A DNA stretch of 64,000 nucleotides from Littorina saxatilis (taxonomy: Eukaryota; Mollusca; Gastropoda; Littorinimorpha; Littorinidae): positions 37,835,585 through 37,899,584 of the forward strand of contig NC_090254.1 in NCBI RefSeq assembly GCF_037325665.1, written 5' to 3'. Below the pieces are notes generated by a model that was given only the letters and a program-made list of their open reading frames with translations, had not been told where the DNA came from and ran no database searches. Every line of letters begins with the position of its first letter. Position 1 is the stretch's first letter. The translations under genes and the position numbers were made by a program. Below are positions 45,310 through 57,137 of the stretch, piece by piece.

Positions 45310-47154
45310 TATGGTGCGCCAAATTGATATTACTATCGTTAACTGTTATGTAGAGTTTCGAAACTATCGTTATCTGTTATATAGAGTTTCAGAAACTCTA
45401 TATAACAGCTAACGATAGTTTTATCAAAAGCGCGTTGGTATCGTTCCCAAATGGGAAAACCCTGAAATGCCATTGCAAAACTGTCTTTTTGCTACGAAAT
45501 GTACATTTTAACTAGAAACATAATTTAAAAAACTACAACATTATTTAGTTAGTGACCGTTCTTCTGTTGTCGTCTTCTCAAATCATTGTTGAGTTTGTTT
45601 AATATTAGCTTTATCATTTGTACTTTCGGCCGTACCGTTTTCCACGTGTGCGGTTTGAAGACGGTAGGCCTACTGAATATTCGCGGAAAAGACCATGACG
45701 CATTACACAAAACAGTGGGTTTTTTTCAAAACAAACACAAAACAACGTGTTTCCCGAGTGACATCCCCCAAGGCGCGTTTTGGAAAACACTGCATGCTTT
45801 CGCATCGTGTACCGTTGCCCACTGCATGCATGCCAGCCGTATGTGTACAAACTGACCCGCACACAGCGCGGTAGCCAGAACGGGTCAAGCTGACACTGAC
45901 CAATATTTCTGTGAAAACAGGAAGCGTCCTAGCTGTAACGAAGATTTGATTACTTGATTAAACGAAGCAGCGAAATGATGGACTTATCAGACGACAATTA
46001 GTTGAATATGATCTACCAGGGATCGCGCTAGCTTTTTAAAAAACGCGTAAGTCATACGCAACGAAACGAAAAAAACGCGTCACGGACCAATATTTTTGCG
46101 TACTACGAAAACACGTACAGACACAAACAAAACACGCACGAAAGACTTAAAGACACTCCTTACCTAAATACGGCGAGTTTTCCTGTCGAACTCCGCGCAC
46201 GCCTGTCGAATAACACCCCTGCTGTCTCCAACCTTCGGGCCTTGCGAGTTTGTTTCCCGCTCTAATACGACTAGACACACTTTCCGCCTTTTGGAAGCGT
46301 GAGATGGGAGAGCAGCTAATGTCTGTTTCATTATCCGACAAGACATTATCTGGTAATACCCTCGTTACGTTCGTTTGTGATACTTCGATGCAAAAAGAAA
46401 CGGACTTTAGTTTTGACGCGCAGATTTCATGTGTGTCGTCACTTCTCGAGCCCTATAGTCAGTTTCAGGATCGGGTGATTATTAAGTCAGAGCAAAAGCG
46501 CTGCGTGAAGACAAGAAAAAGTTACAATATTTTTGCGTATGGCTTACGCGGCGCGGCGAAAAAAACGCGCCAACGACTTTTTAAAATGCGTCAAATACGC
46601 AAAAATCGTGCGTAAACGCGATCCCTGATCTACTAAATCATGTTGTAGTAATTTAGTGCAAATTCGCTCGAACCAGAGACATGTCTCTGCTCGAACGAAA
46701 CGTTCAGCAGCCATTTTGCCGGCATCAAAACATCCGACCACGCCATCGCTATTTTTAGAAACTCTATATAACAGTTAACGATAGTAATATCACTTGCGCG
46801 CACCATGCCGCCGTTTTGCGAAACCCTCGTTATCTGTTATTCATAGTTTTAGCAATAGCGCGCACAAACGCGCTATTGATATATTATAACTCTAAATAAC
46901 AGTTAACGATAGTTTCGAAACTCTAACAGTTAACGATAGTTTTGAAACTCTATATAACAGATAACGATAGTTTCAAAACTCTATATAACAGTTAACGATA
47001 GTTTCAAAACTCTATTTAACAGTTAACGATAGTTTTGAAACTATATAACAGATAACGATAGTTTTGAAACTCTATATATAAGTATAACAGTTAACGATAG
47101 TTTTAAAACCCTGTATAACTGTTAACGATAGTAATACCAATTTTGTGCACCATA
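45310..47154. mobile_element. 1.85-kb non-autonomous element (TATGGTGCGC ends) inside the transposase
   Basis: The ends are TATGGTGCGCC and GGTGCACCATA, flanked by AATTAA at 45304-45309 and 47155-47160. Subterminal arrays repeat a unit of about 35 bp (AACTCTATATAACAG, TTAACGATAGTTT) at 45335-45425 and 46755-47140. No coding region is convincing. The TATGG ends and 6-bp duplication match the host 15.6-kb element, suggesting mobilisation by a related transposase. Confidence 0.85.
46017..46627. mobile_element. 611-bp hAT-like MITE (CAGGGATCGCG ends) nested in the 1.85-kb MITE
   Basis: The inverted ends CAGGGATCGCG...CGCGATCCCTG lie between copies of ATCTAC (46011-46016, 46628-46633). The interior is rich in ACGCGTAA-type motifs. 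A 121-codon frame inside overlaps the inverted repeat and is probably not coding. Confidence 0.75.
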
Positions 47155-47792
47155 AATTAAATACCTAATATCAATTACACCTCAAGGCCATATTTCTTTT
47201 ATTTCTAAAGGGTGGGGTGGGCTTTCAAGTGACAAGCACATCACTGCAAATAGTGGGTATCTAGACAATATTGTACAAAATGATGTCATTTTGGCCGACA
47301 GGGGATTTGACATTAATGAACTAGTGGCTATGAGAGGTGCACAAGTGAAAATCCCTGCCTTTACAAGAAAGAAGAGTCAGCTTACAGCTTATGAGATAGT
47401 CAACACGCAAACTAGCTAATCTGAGAATTTATGTTGAGCGAGTTATCGGTATTCTTTGGGGAAAGTACACAATTTTGAACTCTGATATTCTGACTGATCT
47501 TTTGTTTGCAAGGGAAGAGGAAGAAGTGGTAACACTGGACAAAATAGTCACTTTATCATCTGGGCTTGTCAATGTTTGCACAGCCTAGTGTTCAAACTGA
47601 AGGCATTGTTTAGACTAAAGAATATGTTAATTAAACTCCAGGGGTGTCGTTTGGATCGGCCCTTCGGCGAATCGCCGATTTTTTTTTTACTTTGGCCGAA
47701 ACTTTCATGTACTTATCGGCCAAATGTCCGAAGAGTATTCGTCTGAATCGGCCAAGATTTGTCCGGGTTTTTTATTGGTCAGGCTTTTGGGC

Positions 47793-48706
47793 GGGGATAT
47801 AGCTCAGTTGGTAGCGCGCTGGATTTGCATTCAGTTGGCTGCTGTCAGCGTGAGTTCGATCCCAGGTTCGGCGGAAATTTATTTCAGATTCAACTTTGTG
47901 TGCAGACTCTCTTCGGTGTCTGAACTCCCCCCCCCCCCCCCCCCCCCCGTGTACACTACATTGGGTGTGCACGTTAAAGATCCCACGATTGACAAAAGGG
48001 TCTTTCCTGGCAAAATTGCTTAGGCACAGCCGGTTAATAATTGTCTACTCCCGCAGTGGGGCACTGCGGTTATGAAATGAAAGGCCCCTACTGTTCTTGG
48101 AACCGCAGGAGCTTTCTAGTTTGCTGTTAGGTAGATTTTTGGTTCCTCTTTCATGTCATGCTCTCTTTTTCTTCATGAATTCTTTTCTTTTTTCTGCCTT
48201 CTTGCTCATTCACCTGTATTTTTTCCAAAAATCTCTTCTCTTGTCGCTTGTCTCGCGATTCATGTATAGTTTAATCTGTTAGTGTTCTGATGTAAGTCCA
48301 GCAGTAGATAGGTTAAGCCTATTTTAACATACTGGAAACTGGTAATCTTCCAGTAGGTATTAATTTAGTTTTACTAAAGCCTGCTGGGACACAAATAATG
48401 GGTTAGTGCATTTGTAAACAGGAATCGCTTGACAAGTGGCCCCCTTCATCCCCCCCTTCCTCGTCCTGATATGGCTCTACGTAGTCGGCTGGACGTTAAG
48501 CAACAAATAAACAAACAAATAATTGTCTACCTATACCCGTGTGACTTGGAATAATAGGCCGTGAAAGGTAAATATGCGCCGAAATGGCTGCAATTACTGG
48601 CCGTATAAAATTTCATCTCACATGGCATTACTGCAGAGCGCCTAGAACTGTACCCACGGAATATGCACGATATAAGCGTCATTGATTGATTGATTGATTG
48701 ATTGAT
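47793..48706 (+). mobile_element. SINE of the same family, split by another retroposon
   Basis: The head GGGGATATAGCTCAGTTGG starts at 47793; the body is interrupted at 48048 and resumes at 48531 (CTATACCCGTGTGACTTGG) to an (ATTG)n tail at 48706. It lies within the 2.1-kb hAT-like element. Confidence 0.88.
48049..48517 (+). mobile_element. 469-bp retroposon inserted inside the SINE
   Basis: It begins TCCCGCAGTGGGGCACTGCG and ends GGACGTTAAGCAACAAAT with an (AAAC)n-like tail. It is flanked by a perfect 13-bp duplication AATAATTGTCTAC (48036-48048, 48518-48530). I see no A/B boxes; it may be a different SINE class or a processed small-RNA-like sequence. Confidence 0.75.
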
Positions 48707-48892
48707 AAAACTGCTGCCGATGTACTTAGACAACTGACTGGCGTTTATTTTCTTCGTGAATACCAAGAACGAAACATCAGTGTTTTGAGCGCAAGCCATT
48801 GACAAAAACTATAGCTGCCAGAGTGGTTTCGACAAGGGAAACCACACTTTCTGCGGACCGCTCAGGCTCAGCGTTTGCGTTCGCCGAACATC

Positions 48893-49370
48893 ATGTCGCA
48901 ACCAAAAAAGAAGAAAAAAACTCAATTGATCAGTGGCCACGGTGTGCTACCCTTCGCCAAGGTAGGTGCTTCTGAAAAAAATAACAGCAACACCGCGAAT
49001 GTGGACAGTGTGAGTATAGGGGTAGTGTTGTCGAGTCGATGGAAGCAGACGACACAAGCTTAGCAGACGACAGTCACATTCACCGGCGTATCGACATCTG
49101 CTGAGATTGAAAAGCGACATCCAAATCGTGGTTTTCAAGCAAATTGGCTCACCCTAGGCCTACACCCATGGCTTAGCTATGAGGGTGGGTCCATGTTTTG
49201 CAAACTGTGCAAGAACGGTGGATGTAAAAATATTTTCACCAGGGGAGGTTGCCAAAATTTCAGCATTAACTGACCACCTCGCTAGCAAAGACCATGCCAG
49301 ATCCATAGATGTGCTCGTGTATCAGGAAACCTTCAAAACAATGGATAAAATCACAATGTTATGTGACGGT
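48893..49370 (+). pseudogene. Fragment of a hAT-type protein N-terminus with BED/TTF-like zinc finger
   Basis: The start MSQPKKKKKTQLISGHG is lysine-rich. Downstream, in broken frames, are EIEKRHPNRGFQANWL, then HPWLSYEGGSMFCKLCKNGG and LTDHLASKDHARSIDV, which follow the C..C...H...H layout of ZNF862/KIAA1586-type proteins derived from hAT transposons. A stop and at least one frameshift are visible. The rest of the protein is absent. Confidence 0.6.
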
Positions 49371-49726
49371 GTCAGAGTGTGTTTATGTTTTATTGGTGTT
49401 TCACCAGTCATATTTCCAACTGAAAGGCTTGTCAAGATTGGAAGAGTTTTATTGTTTTACTTTCAAAACATTAAAGTTAAAGGTTTGAAAAAGTTTTAAA
49501 GAATTGGTGTCTTTGTGTTTTACTTAAATCAACAAAGCTGATTGTTTCAGTTGCAGTATGCAACATATGTTCTGTGTTCCTAAGACAATGATTACCTCTT
49601 GTGCTTCAATGTTGCGGTGACTTTCGATGAGCCAAAATAATGGCCGAAATTTTTTCAAAATGTCCTAAAGCATTCTGACAGTTTTGGCCAAATGTCCCAA
49701 CATAAAAATGTCTAGCAACACCCCTG

Positions 49727-50032
49727 AACTGTGGTGTCTTGTATCTGATTCTGATGTCTCTCATGAGCAGTAGCAATAGTCTTTCTGTTATTATGTTTTC
49801 ACTGGACGGAATCTTGAATTTGAAGATAAAGGCATTGTTTAAAGAATGTGTTAATTAAACTGTGGTGTATTGTATCTAATTCTGATGCAGGTGTCTCACA
49901 TGAGCAGTAGCAACAGTTTTTCTGTTATGTTTTCACTGGATGGAAATTTGAATACACATACATGTATCATGTGTATATGATCTGACCTGCTGCTATTTCC
50001 TTCCATTTCAAGAGCAGATTTCACTCTTTCTA

Positions 50033-50081
<49 letters not shown>

Positions 50082-51003
50082 ACATTAACATACACTTTGA
50101 AATCATTTTGCATAAATGTGACATGTATTGACACAACTGACAAAGGTTGAATTATGCTGATTAACCTCAAAATAGCTCTACACAGGAAACAAGATAAGGA
50201 GCATTGCAAAATTAAATGGCCTACACTTGAAATGCGAGCACACATTTAAACTACCAATAACATGCAACTTCAAGCAACACTGAACATACCACTACCAGTA
50301 TTGCAGGTATCAAGCCAAAGTGAAGAGAAGAACACTTTCACTAAATGTTCAAAATTGAAATAACATACTGTGGGCATGTGAGTCATTAACTATTCATTAT
50401 GATAAATAGACCTGTGCGCTTTTTTGCAGAAATAAGTGTGTTCAATTTTGTTGTCATCAAAACAGAACTAGTTGATAATAGAAACTAACTTTCAGTTCCA
50501 CTGCCAATTTAAACACTGTATTACTTGACTGTACTGATGCAGAACTACGCTGGACCACACACTCTTATTTGTTCCCTAATTCAAGCAGCCAATCCGTGTC
50601 ACTGGAAACATTGAACAAGGAGAATGAACAATATACCTGGCTGAATAAGTTGATAATCAAACTGCTCATGATTCTTTGTTATTCACAGCAGTGGATGTAA
50701 AACAATCACAAAATAATGTCCTGTATGCATCATAATTTATACTTGTAGCACTTGATTTTGTATTGTGGTCGGTGATCCTAAACAAAATGTATGCCTACAT
50801 CTGTGCATGATTTTACTTTAAGAATAAAATGAAACAAGAATGGAACAATTAATGACTTCTCTGTGAGTGTGAACTGTGATTTAAAACATTACATGCCCTC
50901 TTTTCTCTCCCTCTTTACAACTTTACTACTGGCCACTTTCTGTGTGTACAGTCATACATGATGTTTGTTTTCCCACACACATGAGCAAGCGAGTCTGGCA
51001 TTG
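49727..51003. other. Transposon interior without recognised genes
   Basis: A 130-bp block (AACTGTGGTGT...TTTTCACTGGA) at 49727 is repeated, diverged, at 49860. (CA)n lies at 50036-50080. The remainder is AT-rich. Confidence 0.6.
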
Positions 51004-51407
51004 TCACTGTTTCTTGCTGCGTTTCACGGCTTGTGTTTGCAGCTGCTCCTGGTTCACATCCACTGCTTGTAGAGGCTCAGCTTCTCTGTCCAGCCAGTTT
51101 CCAACTAGCTCTGGAAAAACTGCGAGTCTGAACACTTTCAAAGCTTTCTCCACACACATTGCCCAAAAATCACAGCCAGGCAATACTCAGACAATAACTT
51201 TATCCACAGTAGTCCACACCATGAAATCGCAGTAGGAGGAACTGGTCATAACAATCTGGCACTGTACCGGTACTTGACTATTTAACTTTTAAGTATGGGT
51301 GGTCCTTGCGCAGACAAAGCATCCCCTCACTGTTAGATTCCAAACAGAAATGGCGGTCTGTCACACACACTCAACAGCTGACTCCTTGAAGGTGAAGGGA
51401 CGTGTGT

Positions 51408-51479
51408 GCAGGTTTCTCCAACTCCGGCCATGCAGGTTTCTCCAACTCCGGCCATGCAGGTTTCTCCAACTCCGGCCAT
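51408..51479 (-). repeat. 24-bp coding unit repeated three times in the SWIM finger
   Basis: Three identical 24-bp units at 51408, 51432 and 51456 translate on the minus strand to CMAGVGET repeated in frame just before CTHV. Related proteins have a single copy, so this is a local in-frame expansion that inserts extra Cys residues into the zinc finger. Confidence 0.9.
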
Positions 51480-51899
51480 GCAGGTACAGTGTGCTGACAG
51501 TATGTTGCCATCAAAAGTGGCGATGGTCCAAGGAGAAAGTGCTGGTTCATTAAGGCGTTGTGAATGAAGAACCTGAAACATAAATTGAAGATCGCACAAA
51601 TCAGCATTCAGCTAGGTCAATCGAATGAATATAACTCGACGCACATACTGTCAATGTGCTTTACAACATTAACAATGAAAAGTAAACAACAGATTTTTAA
51701 CTGAATATGAACATGAAGCTCATTATAATTATATATGGTCAAGAGTACAGAATAGTGTCCAGTCTCTGTGACATGAGCATGACAAATATAATTTTGTCAT
51801 AAAACAATCTTTTTTACTTAAATTGGAGCATATAGTTATCTTGATACTTCCTACCGAAAGAAATTTCAAATGGGCTATTTACTGAGTAGTATTTGAAGA

Positions 51900-54800
51900 A
51901 AATGTATTTGGTTTGCATGTAACGGTAACACCGTGACCCTTTCAATCAACATCAACTTAAAACAAATCCAGTTTAATTCCAGGTCTTTATTTAACTTTAA
52001 CAGCCTGCTACAAGTGTACTTTCAATGATTAAATCATAACAACAGTGTTCTAGTCTGATACAGTATTGAAAACTGCATGTAACTGTTGCATGTACGTAAC
52101 TTTACACAAAGCAGAACATTTGACTCACAATGTTAAAAAAGTAACATATTTAAGTAAAATAAACAAACAAAAAGTCTTCAAATATGTTAAGCCTTATCTT
52201 TATATTTAATTGTAAGAAGAAAAAGTTCATTTTTCCAATTTCTGAATTATGTTATAATGCACCATGCATTTACAACATCAGGCGTTCCTAATTTCAAGGT
52301 AAAATGACTGAGTAAATGTACTGTATTAAAGGCTCCTACATTGTCAAGGTATGAAATACTTCAGTTAAAGTATTAATTAAGGTTAAAGTATCCCAACAAT
52401 TGTTTTACTCGTTTTAATGTATAAAATAGAAAACCTAGCAATACATGCATGTAACATAACACTGTGACCTATCCTTTTTCTTACCCATTTTTCACCAGAA
52501 AAAGAAATCCATCCAGAATTAAATGTTCTACAAGTAAATACATAGATATAAACATATTTCACATCCAAAAATGTGAGTCCAAGTGATAAAGGGAAAGAAT
52601 AAATAACAAGAAAAGACGTATGCAAGTAACTTTACACCAACTAGTGCTATTTGAAGGTGAAATAATTGTTATACAGCCTCTTAATCACTTAAATCGTACT
52701 AGTAATTGAAGAAAACATTCTCTTAATATTGAATGACCTATTGAGTGCTTAAGACAGTGAAATAATTGAATTTAAGTGGATTCAGAGCCAGTTTTAGGCA
52801 ACAAACAAAATATCCCGAATAAGGGAAAGGCAAACATATCCATTCAACTTTTGTTATTACTTCAGCTACACCTTAGTAATCAAAAGAGAAATACTCAAAC
52901 AAAACAGCAAATGTTAGACAAAACATTGGGCAACAACCAAAAATGTCCTACCAACCAAACTTTGCTACCAACCAGCCTTTCCTATCTTTCAGATTGTAAC
53001 TAGACAACAGCACAACATGAACTCAAAAACAAACATGAAGCTGCTAACCACAGATGTGGCACTAACAGATGGAATAGAAGAGCCTCTGCATACATGAAAA
53101 TCAATGACAGTTTTGAAATATTAACAAAACAGCGTTCCACCCACTCGTATTATTTTTTATTGTTTTTTTTTATTATGGAGGGAATGCATCTAGGCTGGTT
53201 GACCTCATGCTAAACAAATACATGACAACAGTACAGCTTCAGAAATCTTAGTGCATGGGAACAAAGGGCCACACATAGTTCTAAGTCTGTTTGCTCTCAC
53301 GCTGTTTCTTCAGGAAATGTACTTCTGCACCATCACCAATGAGGGCTTGAATCTGCAACACAAAATAACAAGAAATTCCGAGGTGATATTCAAAGCGTAC
53401 CAGTTCCACATAACTAATCTCATGAAAATCATCAATTTGATTGAATTAAACATAAATTACCATGCATGTTAATATATTCGTGTACATTTAAACAAAAACT
53501 AGTATCATTGGTACTGAAACAAACAAAAAAAATAAATCCCCAGTGCCTCAATTCTCACAATTTCTTCCTGAATGTATTGAAGTCCTTGTACTCTTACCCC
53601 TGGAAATGCAGGTCACAGTATTGTCAGCTGAGTCCACACCACTCTGTTCTGCAAACTTCACTGGATGTTGTCTCAGTTGATAGTGTCCAGGGAAGGAAGA
53701 AAATTTAAAAAAAATTAAATGCTGGACCGATGAAACAAACTTTTTTGTGTCCTGAAATAGCATTCCTAATGCTGTTGATCATGTGTGTGTTATGTTACAT
53801 TGTGATTCAAACACATACTGTTAAAACTCATCCTAATACATAATTATTCACTCTTAGTCTGAAAACACTCACCTTCTTTGTGAATTTTTGTTTTTACCGA
53901 GTAAAGTTACATTCAAGCAATAGATTAAGTGGGTTTTTGTTTGTTTGTTGACCTGCATTAAACCATATCTTGGTTGTTAAGCAGCCTTAAAAAAAAAGCA
54001 TCCACAGAAAAGAAAGAAAAGATAATAAACTATGTTGACGGCAATTTTTACTCATACATGTAACTTAACACCGAATAATCCCTTAGTCTATGATTATGTT
54101 TGTGTTATGTGACATTCAAACACATGTTTAAAAAAAATGCTTGTACTAAATGATCCACTCTTTGAACATTATAGTGTGCAATTAGTGTGCACAAAAATGT
54201 GAAATTCTTCAAGATACGTTTGAAAGTAACTTTACACAAAACCTATGGTGTCATGTTACATGCAAACACCTTTAATCTATTTTGAAGCATTAAACAGTTT
54301 GAAAAGCAAAATTGTTGACTGTTTCCATCCAGTCACCTTTCAAAGTGGGATGGAACCAGTCAATGAAATCCTGAGTTCATCTTAGCAATGCCATTTGAAA
54401 ATGTCAGTATGACTGCAGGTACATAACATGCATTTATCGTGTTAAGTTACTTGCATGCACGTTTTTACTGCATGTAACATAATGCACAATTATAATTCAA
54501 ATGTTACCATGAAGCAAACAATTCATTTGTATTAAAAAGCTCCTATTCAATAGATTTTGCTATACCAAACTTGTGTGATGAAAAATACATGAGTGTAACT
54601 TAACACCACTCTTTATGGAGTAAAGTTACATACAAACACATATATCACTAAAACATCCCTTGTGCAGGCGAAAACACAAACTGAAGTTAAAGATCGCCAT
54701 TCAAAACGCATCATCTTGAAAAATCAGACAGGTACTTGCAGATTCAGTTTCCATCAACAAGGTGATAGTTAGCATGTAACTTTACACGGGCATGTTGTCA

Positions 54801-55540
54801 CTGTGATTGCGTTAGGTTACGTACGAACAGAACATTCAAACTTGGGTTTAAGATCGTACCGGGGCCATCCACATTCATCGAGAATGCAAATGTTCAGATT
54901 ATTGCATATTTGTTTTCCTTTAAAATTTCCCCGATCTAAAATGAATGCAGCACTTGCTTGTACGTAACGTTAACGATATGTACTTTCGTGTTAAGTTACA
55001 ATCACGCGTCAAGATGGTAAAAAAATGGTAAGTCGGAACAATTTTTTTTAATCCTTCGAGATCTCACAACACTACGTCCAAAATTGGTCTTCTCGCTAAA
55101 AAACATGTGAAAATCATTCTCCTAAAGCAAACATATTCACGCATGTAACATTAAAAACAGTAACACCAAAAGTAAGCATGGTCACTCACAAACATGTGCT
55201 CATAACAAATCAACAAACATTTTCCACAATTCCAAATGCGACTAAGATAACCCCTGCTAACACTGTTTTCACGTTCATGCCGTTGTTCATAAAAATGATA
55301 ATGTATTTTGGTCACTTTACTTGCATTTCATGTCTTTCACTGACAAAACTGCATAAACGTAACCATAAACAGCAAAACTTACCTCATGCTTTTTCGCCAC
55401 AATGATCCATCAATGCTTCGACCAAAACAGCATGTGGCCAGCTCTTTTGTAAACAATATTCAAAATGGCCGCCGCTTACGCAAAATCTCGTTCACGTCCT
55501 AGTGAGGGATCGTTTTTTGTTGCATGCGCGTAACATAAGA
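51900..55540. repeat. Diverged tract of spaced inverted dyads (ATGTAACTTTACAC / GTAAAGTTACAT)
   Basis: About 18 copies of a 12-16 bp motif and its reverse complement occur, often in inverted pairs 25-40 bp apart with pairs recurring about every 150-190 bp (e.g. 54595/54620, 54778/54814, 54962/54990). The sequence between motifs is not obviously alike. It lies in the long intron of the SWIM/YqaJ gene. Confidence 0.6.
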
Positions 55541-57137
55541 TTTACGCGGTTTTCAATTATTTTTTCCCTTGGACTGCTATGTAGAGTGGAATCAAGAAAC
55601 CGCTTAAAGTCCTATGCCGAAATGAAGGCAGCGACAGAAGCTTTAAAATCATGCTGTTTCCCACCTACGCGAGACTTCCAACTCGTTGTTAAAATGAAGA
55701 CGAACTCGGTACGAAAAACTAACGCGACGGTTACGCGCAAGCAGCCGTCCTTTGAACGCAATTATACACATCGCCGGTCATTCGTTCGTCCTGACAGTAA
55801 ACCTGCATTGAACTGTTTTGTCTTTCATAACATGATATGATTGATTCAGTTTCAAATTGTCTCTGGTAAAGCGAACATGCAGCTTCAAAGTGTAGTGTGT
55901 GAATTGTGTCACGTTTCGCGTTTCGCCGACAACCGACTTTTTCGAACTAATCCACAGATATATAACTCAACAGACACAGATTTGAACACAAGAAGACATG
56001 CATATTGAAATCAACTTATTTTGAACAGATTAGAACAGGTTTGATTGAGGTGCATGTAGAATGGTTGCCTTTACAAGGCTAGTTTTGTGACCAACTCGTG
56101 ATACAGGCACTCGACGCTCTGTTGTACTCTTGACCATATATAATATTTTGCAAGCTATTTCAAAATATAAATATATTCAAGACTATCTACAGCTTTTGTC
56201 GTAGTCCAGAATACAAACTAAAGCGAAGAATATATTAAAGACAAAGCCTCAACACAATATCCTGAACTGCAACTTACAAGTGAAATCTGCAACACAAGAC
56301 AGAGAACACTCACGTTCATTCATTATTATATTTATAAACTGAAAGCACATTCTTACCTTTGCAGAAATGACAGAGTTTTGACAGCCATCAGGGCTGTAGC
56401 GCTTGACATCCCTCACCCAGCCAGAGACAAAAAGTCGGTAGGAATCCAAACGTTTGTAAGCTTTCAGCAACATGCACTCTTCTCAGTTCTTGCCAAGCAC
56501 AAAATTGAAAATAATTTACGATGTTGATGTAACTCAGCTCTGGCAGATCGTCCCGATTTGCTGACCAGCACCTGGTTGGAATGTCATACGGATCATTCCC
56601 ATCACTCTCCAAAATCTTCTGATGGTATCGCCGCCTCTCCTCTGGTAACAATCGCTCAGAATATGTTCGCTTCTTGCCCGGTCGCTGTTTCTCCATCTTG
56701 CTTTCAAGGCAAGGGAAGTCACTCCAGGAGGCATTGTTTCCCGTTTTTCAACGGTTCACAGCTGTTTTTACTTTTCTCTTTGAAATGAAACGATGAAAGG
56801 AAGAGAAATGGAAAGACAGGCATGTTGTTGGGACATAAACAGAACAGAGAACATAAGGGGAAAATACTGTGTTTCAACAACTTCAAGCAAGAAAATGCAA
56901 ACACTAAACACTCCCGGCAGAGAAAACCCTTAATTGACCTTGACCTTTGACTGTGTTTGAGATCAGTTATTTTCGTACTCGGCTTGTAAAATAAACAAAA
57001 TAATATCCAAACAACAGCTATTTTAAGATAAGAGTGTGTGGAGAGACCTTGTATTCAATTATAGTAATCACTGAAAGACATAAAACTTAGTTCAGAAGCG
57101 AATCCTAGAAACCCCTAAATAATGGAAAATGTCTTGG

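Larger units (their letters stand above)
42995..47588 (+). pseudogene. Decayed THAP plus DDE_Tnp_4 transposase
   Basis: The THAP zinc finger begins at the ATG at 42995 (CSVKHC, then WLAQLQLKNFNFESTARR, then YYVCSDHFVNG), but these parts lie in three frames, so two frameshifts are present. An apparent acceptor at about 44052 starts GQPSVGSKQSELDTYFETW. A coiled-coil helix follows (DEEKQLRDELNRLVLETREL, near 44330), then the N-terminal HTH (RRALTQFQALIHAYIRLNTP) and the catalytic parts: D in SIIDCFEI (near 45215), D in ILADRGFDI (near 47300) and E in IYVERVIGILWG (near 47440). One further frameshift lies near 47400 before [14 protein letters not shown] at 44504-44925 and a 1.85-kb MITE at 45310-47154 interrupt the ORF. 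Removing each at its target duplication restores frame locally ([26 protein letters not shown]), which proves insertion into coding sequence. It ends at the TAG near 47588. It encodes the enzyme that would have moved the 15.6-kb element. Confidence 0.85.
47639..49726. mobile_element. 2.1-kb hAT-like element with CAGGGGTGTCG ends, nested in the 15.6-kb element
   Basis: The left end CAGGGGTGTCGTTTGG and right end GCAACACCCCTG are inverted, and both flanks carry AT-rich subterminal text with TTGGCCGAAA / TTTGGCCAAATGTCC. It carries a zinc-finger gene fragment but no transposase catalytic core. A SINE, itself interrupted by another retroposon, sits inside. The target duplication is unclear. Confidence 0.7.
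51004..56696 (-). pseudogene. Decayed SWIM zinc-finger plus YqaJ exonuclease-like gene of the transposon
   Basis: It opens with the ATG at 56696 and MEKQRPGKKRTYSERLLPEE, then YINIVNYF and, after a frame change, LKAYKRLDSYRLFVSGWVRD. A donor (AAG|GTAAGA) lies near 56355. After a 4.8-kb intron the acceptor at 51573 leads into VLHSQRLNEPALSPWTIA and the SWIM finger AHCTCMAGVGET...CTHV. Next comes the end of a YqaJ-like nuclease: HCDFMVWTTVDKVIV, then VEKALKVFRLAVFPELVGNW. Only about 135 bp separate SWIM from this C-terminal part, so most of the YqaJ catalytic core is deleted, and at least one internal stop is present. In ISL2EU-type elements this second gene accompanies the transposase; its exact role in transposition is not known to me. 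Convergent with the transposase. Confidence 0.8.

Noticed and set aside
46250-46615. 121-codon frame inside the nested MITE
   Set aside because: It overlaps the inverted end of the MITE and has no recognisable domain; chance frame in GC-richer repeat DNA.
54700-55010. Reading the GTAAC/GTTAC dyads as ordinary microsatellite
   Set aside because: The motif is not adjacent but spaced by 25-190 bp with unrelated sequence between, so I kept it as a separate finding.
55502-55840. 112-codon plus-strand frame in the transposon
   Set aside because: No similarity I can recognise, no splice or promoter context, antisense to the SWIM/YqaJ intron.
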